Assembly: GCA_024196135.1 (NCBI GenBank)
Contig: JAMQCK010000385.1
Coordinates: 1 to 25,258 of the forward strand
DNA from: Pleurotus ostreatus/Saccharomyces cerevisiae fusant
Lineage: Eukaryota > Opisthokonta
Length of the DNA: 25,258 nucleotides
Direction: 5' to 3'
The notes beneath the pieces are model-generated. The model was not told the DNA's origin and did no database searches. It was given only the letters and a program-made list of their open reading frames with translations. The translations under genes and the position numbers were made by a program. This document shows, in pieces, positions 10,386-17,960 of the stretch; positions within the stretch are counted from its first letter, which is position 1; each line of letters begins with the position of its first letter.

Positions 10386-10985
10386 GAAGGGATTCCAAAC
10401 ATTAGCCGTATCTTGTCGACGAAGCGCAAGCGATATATAGCCTTTCACTGATCATCCGGGAGGAAGATCAGCTACTAGGAAATATATTTGAGGATTGCTT
10501 GCACTTCATCGATGCCACAGATCGTGCGCCACCTCCGCCGCGCGCCCACAGGCGGGAGGCATCAATGGCGACACACGACTGTAGCTGCAAGCCCTTGTGC
10601 GACACCTCCACTGCCCATCGCCCCGCTCCGCAGGCGAAGGGGGAGCGACAAGCAGCCTCAGTGGTGCCGCGCAAGTGCTTGCAAGGACACGAGCTCACCC
10701 ACCGCGGTGTACGTATACCGGTCAAAACCAAGTACCATAGCGGCCCGCAGTGGGCCCAGCGCTGTCGAGTCTCGCCGCCGCTGGCTTGGCTGTCTAATCG
10801 ACAACCCAGGCAGTGACGGCAGTGGCGACCCGACTATCACTCCGCCGCGCAGCTGACCCCCTATCGAGATCAGCAGAGCGTCCACAACCTCCACCTGGGT
10901 AGAAGGAGCCGTGTACGTCTGCCGGGAGGAGGCCCATCCAACGCTGTGATAGCCAGTTGAGCTCGTGTCCGTCGACGACGATTTC
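10386..10985. repeat. Higher-order tandem array, unit D (second dimer, second half)
   Basis: This is the fourth copy: GTCGACGAA at 10415, cagctactagg near 10469, and ctccgcaggcgaag at 10626-10639 in place of the palindrome. The B-type segment ctcacccaccgcggtgtacg lies at 10694, 1,288 bp after its position in unit B. The homology ends near 10985 after a gagctcgtgtccg block that also closes unit B. Boundaries are approximate. Confidence 0.85.
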
Positions 10986-11535
10986 TGTGAAAGTTACACA
11001 GGTCCTGGCGGCCCTGGCACTTATATACGTCCACGCCGGATCATATGCATGTAACGCCGTGACATTCGTATGTAACATGCATACTTTGTACCGTGACTGT
11101 CTTGGACCTTCGCCTCATGGACGCCGCACGGTGGCAACGCAGCTACCCCTCCCCGTCTTTGAACCGAACATGCTCAGCACTACCTCGATCTGTGGCGGCC
11201 TTCTCCCCTGCCCCTTGATGGCTAATTTCGACGGTACATTGGACAAGTGCAGCGCTAGGCGCCCCAAAACCATTGCTTTTGAGAAGTGGTTGGAAGGTCC
11301 TTCCATAGCGCGAGCTATGACTCGCAACATCCCAGAATTTCCTAGCGGTATCGTCATAAACTCATTGCATTCAAAAGCACCCATGTGCGCGTATCGGCGC
11401 AGAAGCTTCGCCATCAGTAGTACCGGCCCAGCCATGGTCATAAACACGATGCTGCGCAGCGCCTCACGCGAAGTTGGTCTATGACATTGCGTAGGCTTAC
11501 TGATGATTTCCTAGACGAATCTTGCCCCTGCCGTC
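10986..11535. other. Unassigned region between the tandem array and the LRR-like gene
   Basis: Two overlapping open frames on opposite strands (10957-11484 plus, 11115-11447 minus) cover this stretch. Neither shows a recognisable domain, a plausible intron chain or a partner. A 9-bp inverted repeat, tatgcatgt at 11043-11051 and acatgcata at 11076-11084, surrounds two direct copies of atgtaac. The words gtcataaac (11352, 11438) recur and reappear at 11585. I cannot assign a function. Confidence 0.4.
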
Positions 11536-11590
11536 TATGACCATGGGCGCTGATTCTCAGCGCCTGATGGGGACGAGGCGCCTGGTCATA
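11536..11590. repeat. Nested inverted repeat (two-tier hairpin)
   Basis: The outer arms tatgacca (11536-11543) and tggtcata (11583-11590) are perfect 8-bp complements. Inside them ggcgctga (11546-11553) and tcagcgcc (11557-11564) form a second perfect 8-bp stem around a 3-nt loop. It sits ~115-170 bp before the ATG of the LRR-like gene, just upstream of its TATA-like box. Confidence 0.7.
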
Positions 11591-11608
11591 AACATGCATC
11601 GGTGCTGG

Positions 11609-11614
11609 TATAAG
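11609..11614 (+). promoter_or_regulatory. TATA-like box of the LRR-like gene
   Basis: TATAAG lies 95 bp before the ATG at 11704, a usual spacing for fungal TATA promoters. Function is inferred from position. Confidence 0.45.
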
Positions 11615-11703
11615 AGGGCCCTCGCCTCACCGGGGAGTATCACCAACAAACGCCTTCACTTTCCAGTGGCATCGCTACTTCTCACTCATCAACACGCTAC
11701 ACA

Positions 11704-12715
11704 ATGGGACCTCACCGAACGCAGAGGGCGAAGGCCATCGACTACCTCTTGTCGGAAGGGTTAGTTTGAAGCTTCACTCCGTTATCGCTGTGCTCATATG
11801 TAACTTCAGGCATCGCGGTCGCAACCCCGGTCCTCCCAAGCCAGTGAGGAAAGCACGGGAGCTTGGCATTCAGAGTGAAATTCCGGATCGCATACGTTGT
11901 ACGTTCAGTCCCTTTTGAACACAAGCCGTTCAACTTCAATGTTCCTCACGCCCATCACAGTATTCGATGCCACTTCAACTAATCAAGACGCTCCCCAATT
12001 CGAAGCAGACTACTGGAACCATCTCTGCACGCTCGCCGATGTGGAAAAACTGTACAAGATCATCCGCGGATACAACACCGATTCGGAACCCCACGGTATC
12101 AACATCGAATACACCCTCACACCAGGCTCTTCAGCGAGCATCCCCTCCACGATCATCGACGCTATGCTGGTCTCTCTCATCATCAACACCTGCGCCATCG
12201 ACAAGATCACTCGCGAACAGTTCATCGCCTTTCTCAAGGTCTTGGACGCGCCCTATCTCGTCAGACTACGCCTGCATCTGGCCGGTAGATCAAAGAGGGA
12301 GTGGGACGAGATAATTTTCGACTTCATCCGCCGCGCGCAGGGCGCGCTCACCCACCTCTGTCTCGAGCTCAGCTTCTGCAACAAGCCGGCGCTCGAGCGG
12401 TACCTCAAGTCCTCTGCTGCTTCGCACCTGGAGTCGCTGGAGCTCATCGCGACTTCGGATATATTCGAGCAGGTCGTCAAGGCGCTGCAGGACGAGGACT
12501 CCGTCCGGCTTCCAAACTTGAAGCACCTCTGTTTGAAAATCAAGGGAGTCAACGTCAAGACGCTCGTGGCTGCGCTGGAGAAGCGTTACGAACCTGGCGT
12601 CACACCCGCCCTCCGCGTCGAGCTCAAGAACGACATTGACGACGCCGTGCGAGCCAAAGCGCGTGACATGAGCATCACCTTCGATAAACCATGCCCTATG
12701 CGCTTTGGGTCTTGA
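11704..12715 (+). CDS. LRR-like protein of F-box-family type, 299 aa, three exons
   Basis: Exons are 11704-11759, 11810-11898 and 11961-12715. The introns (50 and 62 bp) are GT-AG, the first with a TAACTTCAG end, and phases agree to TGA at 12713-12715. The N-terminus is short and basic (HRTQRAKAIDYLLSEG, GRNPGPPKPVRKAREL). From about residue 140 on, leucine-rich strand/helix units resemble the LRR tails of the large mushroom F-box families: LVRLRLHLAGRSK, ALTHLCLELSFCNKPALERY, HLESLELIATSDIFEQVV, LPNLKHLCLKIKGVNVKTL. No convincing F-box is visible, so it may be a truncated or lineage-specific relative. Expansion of such genes is common in Agaricomycetes. A link to ubiquitin ligases is inference. 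Confidence 0.75.
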
Positions 12716-13317
12716 ACCGCGAACCCTTCCTTCGTGACGATATGTGTACTGCTTACCTTACCATTCAGCCAATGCCTCAGAGTGTAGCCTGCTGTTTCGC
12801 TCTTCCCTTCACTTGTATTGCTCCTATGCCTATGTATGCCCTAGCTTGACCTAGTATGAAATCTCGTCCAGAATGCACCTATCATGGTTGTTGCCGGCCA
12901 GTAAGAAGAGTATCCTCAACAATAACTGGTAAGGGCAGATCTGCACGACAGCTATCTCGGCGACGCATTCGAGACCATTGACCGCGAGTCGACCGTGTTT
13001 CGAATGTTCACCTCTCGAAGTCGAACCGTGACATCACGGTCACGGCGTCCGGCATCAAGTTTTCGAAGTTCACCATCCGTCCGTTACATTGAAGGTATCT
13101 GAAAGCCTCAATGCCTCAAGATCGAAGGTAAAATCACTACAGCCGGTTTCAACGCCAGCCAGGTGCTTCAAGGTATGCGATTGTCATGCGTGATATACAA
13201 GCTAAATGTGTACAAATACAGGTGCTAGCGCAAGCCCATGCTAATAAACAAGTTCAGACCTTCACTAGAGTCTACAGCCCCCGCGGTGAGTGGCAATCTA
13301 CCCTCACGCCGAGCGGC
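12716..13317. other. Intergenic stretch between the convergent LRR-like gene and ICL1
   Basis: About 600 bp lie between two convergent 3' ends. T-rich sequence near 12790-12860 probably serves 3'-end formation of the LRR-like gene. Apart from the possible coding remnant at 12935-13088, I see no gene. Confidence 0.5.
12935..13088 (+). pseudogene. Possible remnant of a protein gene
   Basis: Two adjacent pieces in different frames look coding: DSYLGDAFETIDRESTVF (from about 12948) and, shifted, SNRDITVTASGIKFSKFTIR, ending at a TGA just after 13085. Residue composition is natural and the second piece has alternating hydrophobic residues as in a beta strand. No start codon or splice sites restore one frame, so a decayed gene fragment is the simplest reading. 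It could also be chance in GC-rich DNA. Confidence 0.25.
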
Positions 13318-15190
13318 TTACAACTTCGCCCCGAACTGCGACTCCGTGACGCCCTTGCCCATAGCCGCGGTCGACGAGATGCCGCCGGTGACGGTCTTGA
13401 GCAGGTTGTCGGCGTAGTCGGCGCCGGACCACTGAGAGGGGTGTCAGATAAATGGAAAGACATATAACGAAGACAAATGAAGCGCACCTTCTGGTGAGTG
13501 AGAACATCCGTGCCGATCTCGCGCTCCTTCCGCTGCACGAGCTCGACGTACGCCTTCATCCCCGTCTTCGCGTACTCGCGCGCGAAGAGGTCGGAGATGT
13601 ACGCGTTCGAGTGCAAGCCCCCCAGCGTGATGAACTGCCACACAAAGCCCAGCTTGCCGAGCTCCCACACGTACGACTGCATGTCGTCCTCGCCGAGCCC
13701 CGCCGCGTCCCAGTTGAACGACGGGGAGAGGTTGTACGCGAGCCAGTGGCCCGGGTGCACGGCGTGCACGCCCGCGGCGAACTCCTTCGCCTGCGCGAGG
13801 ATCGGCTTCTTGGTCTCCATCCACAGGAGGTCGGCGTACGGCGCGTACGCGACCGCGCGGTTGATCGCGCACTGCGTGCCGCCCTGGTAGCGGTAGAAGC
13901 CCTCGCGCGTCCGGGGGGCGTCCCAGTCCCAGAAGGGCACGGTCTTCAGGCCGAACTCCTTCTGCGCGACCGCGACGGCTTCGGGGTAGGACGCGTGCGC
14001 GACGCGGGCGAGGAACTTGTCGACGTTGGCGGAAGAGGCGCCCTCGGCGGTCAAGGCGTCCGCGAGCGTCTTGGAGAAGAGCTGGAGGTTCGCCTGCGCG
14101 AGCCAGTTGTCCTCCGTCGCCTGCAGTTCGTCGCCGTTCTTGCCCTCGCGCTCCGCGGCGAGCATGACGTCGTTGAGCGCGCCGATCTTCGGGTTCGTGC
14201 TCCCGAGGATGAAGGCGTGGTCGCGGGCGTCGATGTTGGACGTGATGAGGGTGGCAGCCTCCGAATCCGTGCGCGCGATGGCGAGGTTCTCGACGCCGAG
14301 GATGTCGTACTGCAGGCGGATCGCGACGAGGCGGTTGATGTGCTCGGAAATGGGGACGAGGACCTTGCCGGCCATGTGTCCGCACTTCTTGGTCCCGGGG
14401 GCTTGGTCCTGGGAGGGGTCAGCAGGTGCGCGGGCGAGACTGGGCAGGTAAGATATACCTCGATGTGGATGCCCGCCGCGCCCTTCTCGACGAAGAGTTT
14501 TGTCAACTTCATGACCGCGGTGAGGCCTCCGTGGCCGGTGTCCGCATCAGCGACGATGGGGCGGAGGTAGTCGATGGAGGGCGTGCTGGTGAGCTCCGAG
14601 TCGCTCAGATGGCTGCGTGCTTCGCGCTGCTTGCGATCGTGGAAGAGCTGCGCCTGGAAGAGGTGCTCAACCTTGTTGGGCACGGTGTTGTAGGGGTAGT
14701 CTGTATGAAGTCAGCGCAAGATCTTTGATCGCCGAGGAGGAAGTACTGACCAGCAAGATCGGGACCCGGCTCATTGGTGCTCGACGCCGTGCTTGATGAT
14801 TGCCAGCCAGAGACGTAGACCGTCTCGAGGTACTTGGCCATCTGCGTGACCTGGACGGGATCGAGCCTGCATACTGGTTAGGATGACTCGACCAAGAGCC
14901 AAGCCGGAAGTACTCACGCGCCGTAGGTGTGCGATGGCGTCCCGCGCTTTGCATGCTCGCCGAGGATGCTCCAAAGCTTCTTGCCCTGCACATTCGAGGG
15001 GTACTGGATCGGCAGCGTGCCGCGCTTCGAGACGACATCCACGGCGGTGTAGGGGCGCTTGACGCGCTCGAAGCGGGGGCTCTTTAGGGACAGATCAGTC
15101 GCGGTCTTGCGCGCCACCGACTGTACACACCTTCCACCACTGCTCGACCTCGGCGACCTCCTTCGCGAATGCGGCGCGCTCGTTAGACAT
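13318..15190 (-). CDS. ICL1: Isocitrate lyase, 538 aa, six exons
   Basis: This enzyme cleaves isocitrate to glyoxylate and succinate, the entry step of the glyoxylate cycle in peroxisomes/glyoxysomes; in wood-decay fungi it also feeds oxalate production. Exons are 15190-15131, 15081-14918, 14866-14751, 14700-14459, 14408-13488 and 13431-13318. The introns (49-56 bp) are GT-AG and in phase. The length is normal for a fungal ICL. Hallmarks: [78 protein letters not shown] with the catalytic KKCGH at 201-205 (Cys203), [25 protein letters not shown] and the [12 protein letters not shown] block. The extreme C-terminus (SQFGAKL) ends in AKL, a plausible PTS1-like peroxisomal signal, as in other fungal ICLs. 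No key residue is missing. Confidence 0.98.
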
Positions 15191-15708
15191 GGTGAATGGG
15201 AGTGGAGGAGGGTAGGGGTGTTCAGGGAATGCATGAGTTCGCGGAGGATGGGTTATATACGCGGGCTCTCAAGTGATTCAAGTGATCGGGGGCATGTGAT
15301 ATCGCCCAGGCCCCGCCAGCGCCTCCCGTGCGGAGTACATGCGGGGCAGCATTCTGATCCAATTTCCCCCGCCGGCTCCCCAGAAAGAGGCGGTCTGCCG
15401 GCGACTCGGGGCGTTCATGGCTGAATAGGAGACCGCGAGGAAGCACAGAGCGCACGCAGTCCATAGCACGTCGAGCAAGCATATACACAGATAGTACGAC
15501 GACGAGCGCGCGGCCTGGCGCGGTGTCTGCCCCCGTCCGCCGCCGCTAACGCCGTCCCGGGCGCGGAGGAAGAGAGGCGCACGCAATGCGCGGAGGCCCG
15601 CCCTCGGGGGGTGGCTGCGCCCCGACTCCGGCCGAGGCGCCGATCGGTTCATAGTGGCCACGAGCTCTGCCGTCGTGCCGCCCCGCCCACCGCCAAGGTC
15701 AATGTTCA
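15191..15708. other. Intergenic region with the ICL1 promoter and ALG7 3' flank
   Basis: These 518 bp lie between two tandem minus-strand genes. The right part should hold the ALG7 3' UTR, the left part the ICL1 promoter. The middle (15500-15660) is very rich in G+C and CpG, and its frames show no coding signature that I recognise. Confidence 0.5.
15253..15259 (-). promoter_or_regulatory. TATA box of ICL1
   Basis: TATATAA on the minus strand lies 63-69 bp before the ICL1 start codon, typical of a strongly regulated fungal promoter. An exact tandem 9-mer (TCAAGTGAT twice, 15269-15286) lies just upstream. GCGGGG words near 15312 and 15342 fit the Mig1/CreA repressor consensus SYGGRG, which would suit a glucose-repressed gene; that link is inference. 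Confidence 0.6.
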
Positions 15709-17627
15709 TCATCTCCTGTCCCCATCGTAGACGAGCCCGGCGAGGACGTAGCGCACGACGAACGCGAACACGCTCCCGGCTACCTGTTGGAGTCTCAGCG
15801 CCGAATCACGAGCAATAAGGGGATGGGTGAGTCACTGACCTGGACAATCATCAGGACTTTCACGAGGGTGTCTTCGCGCAGGGGCCCGAGATGCACGAGG
15901 AAGAAGTTGAGGATGGTGAGGTTGGTTGTATGTGTGATGGCGCCAGTCTTCTCGTCTATGGTGAGCCGGGTGAGGCGCAGTGCGGCGAGCAAGCGGAGAG
16001 TCGCATTGGTGAGCGGCTTTACGGGCTGCTTGATCTCGACTCGCGAGGGGTAGAGTATGTTCTCCTCAGCTCGATATCTATAACCTCGTCAGCCACGATC
16101 GAAATCAGGACTCACACAACTCACTCCGGCACGCGATGTCGCGGGCAGGGCACAATGCCGAACAGCTGAGGACATGAAAGCAGGAAGTTGAAGATTTGGG
16201 GGATGAAGAAAAGCAAGAGCGTCTTCGAGAAGTGCGCCTGTATCCCCACGACAGCGAAAGTCATGCCCGTCACGTAGCAGAGCGTATCACCAGGGAAGAC
16301 ACGGGCTGGGTACCTGCGATAGCCGTCAGTTTAATGCCATATGACCTTTCAACCATTTCCAGCCAGAAACTCACCAGTTATGATACACAAACCCCGCACA
16401 CACCGCCACCAACGGCAGCATAAAATACAAACTGAACAGATGCCTCTCCACCAGCTCCCTGCTCCCATACGCCATCCCCGCGCTCCACACGCCACCGACA
16501 CCGACCTCCCGGTTGCTTCCCAGCAGGTGGAGGGGGATGCGGAAGTTCAGTGGCCAGGGGAGGTAGAGCAGGTCGTTGAGGATGACGGAGAGGGCGATGA
16601 TGAGGGCTTGGGAGACCTCGGAGCCGTTGATGCCGGCGAGGATGTTGATGCTGTTGGTGGCGAAGGTGGAGAGGAGGGACATGTAGAGGTAGTAGAGGGG
16701 GCCTGCGGGAGGGTGAGTGAGTTGGAAGGAATGAGGGGAGGGAAGGAGCGAGGAGGTGGGGCGAGGAGAGCGGGGCAAAGAGAAGTAGATGCACGGCAAC
16801 AGATAGGGTGAACCCACATACCTAAATTGACGAGCGTCCCTAATAACCCACGAAGAGGCAGGGGAACAACGATCTGCGTATTCCCCCGCTCGGCATAGTA
16901 CACAGTAAGGAGGGGTATAGAAGCGATGATGGGTATGGGGATTTTGTGCCGCCACCGGATGTCGAAGAGGTCGTCGAGGAAGCCGAGCATGGTGGCTATG
17001 AGGATGGAGAGCAGGGAGGAAAGGTAGAGGGAAAGCTAGAATTGCGATGTTAGTTCGGGTGCTAGCATACTTTGCGAGCGAAGTGGAGGATAGAGGAATT
17101 GGGAAGTAGTGGAAGTACAGTACTCACCTGATATAGTGGGAGCTCCGTAATGCTAATCCCCTCGCGAATCTTCTTGGGGAAGCTCCGCATACTCGAGGAG
17201 AAAGCGAACGGGATGAACAGCACCATTGTCGATATATACACCGCCGCGCACACCAGGCCAAGGCTCTCTGGTCTACAAACCATCACATTAGAACTCAGTC
17301 CCATTCCATCCCCTATCAGCCACACTCAAGCAACACTCACATCGCATCCCCATACACCTTCAACAAATCCCTCCCATACAACTTCACCTTACTATCCCTA
17401 AACACCGGCGCAAGCGCAGGGACCAGGTATATCGTCGCCACGAACGCGATAATGGAGAACCCCAAGCATGTGTAGAGCGCAGGGATCGCGGGCACGGGCT
17501 CGAGGAAGGGGCGCGCGATGAGCCAGGCGGCGATGGGGAGGAGGGAGAGGAGGGGGAGGGTGGGTAGGGGGCGAGGTTTGATTGCGGGGGAGGGTCGAGC
17601 GTTAGTGGGTGGCGAGGGGGGCGCCAT
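15709..17627 (-). CDS. ALG7: UDP-GlcNAc:dolichyl-phosphate GlcNAc-1-phosphotransferase, 491 aa, seven exons
   Basis: This ER membrane enzyme transfers GlcNAc-1-P to dolichyl phosphate, the first step of N-glycan precursor synthesis and the tunicamycin target. Exons are 17627-17341, 17272-17128, 17035-16822, 16702-16375, 16313-16125, 16077-15840 and 15783-15709. All introns are GT-AG and phases agree to TGA. Family motifs: [30 protein letters not shown] with Asp164/165 and Asp168, [30 protein letters not shown] followed by [51 protein letters not shown] and CPRHRVP. The protein is hydrophobic throughout, with about ten membrane segments expected. Length is slightly above animal DPAGT1 (~408 aa) because of a Pro-rich N-terminus and a longer loop after the GING motif. 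ATG 17627 is the first in-frame ATG. Confidence 0.97.
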
Positions 17628-17960
17628 GCCCTGACAGGGTGAGAGGTGGTGGTGGGACGAACGGTGACCGGCAGGCAAGCGCGCTGCGGCGCGTCGAGAC
17701 GCGATCGGCGTGACGTGTCAAGGTCCAGGCACGTGATGCTTCCTCACTGGACCCACAACTTCCACTTGTGGACCCACATTCCAAGGTTCACTGACGGATG
17801 AAATTAGACACGCGGGAAGCGCATAGCTAGAGTGCAGACTGTCTATACTTTACACATGGAATTACGATAGCGACTGGTATATTAGTGTCCCACAATAAGG
17901 CTCGTATGTAATAAGAGTCCAAATGGTATCGAACGCTACTTCACAGCAAAAAGATCGTGC
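17628..17960. other. Intergenic region: ALG7 promoter and phospholipase D 3' flank
   Basis: These 333 bp lie between two tandem minus-strand genes. The left part is the ALG7 promoter with the CACGTG and TGACGTG words. A direct repeat tggacccaca occurs at 17748-17757 and 17769-17778. The right part (17800-17960) is A/T-rich, consistent with the 3' UTR of the phospholipase gene. No gene is visible. Confidence 0.5.
17711..17720. promoter_or_regulatory. Candidate UPR-type element upstream of ALG7
   Basis: TGACGTGTCA lies 84-93 bp before the ALG7 start codon, and a perfect CACGTG palindrome follows at 17730-17735. TGACGTG matches the core of the known unfolded-protein-response element bound by Hac1/XBP1-type bZIP factors. 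ALG7-type genes are often induced by ER stress. The assignment is inference from motif and position. Confidence 0.35.

Noticed and set aside
8460..10985. CRISPR array or LTR pair
   Set aside because: Units are ~640 bp, contiguous and diverged, without short identical repeats and spacers. No TG...CA ends, primer-binding site or retroelement protein is visible.
10957..11484. Overlapping open frames on both strands (plus 10957-11484, minus 11115-11447)
   Set aside because: No domain, no intron chain and no reason to prefer either strand; described as an unassigned region instead.
13452..14570. A 372-codon open frame on the plus strand, antisense to isocitrate lyase
   Set aside because: It is Arg/Val/Leu/Glu-rich with the composition of a GC-rich antisense shadow and spans several exons and introns of a certain ICL1 gene.
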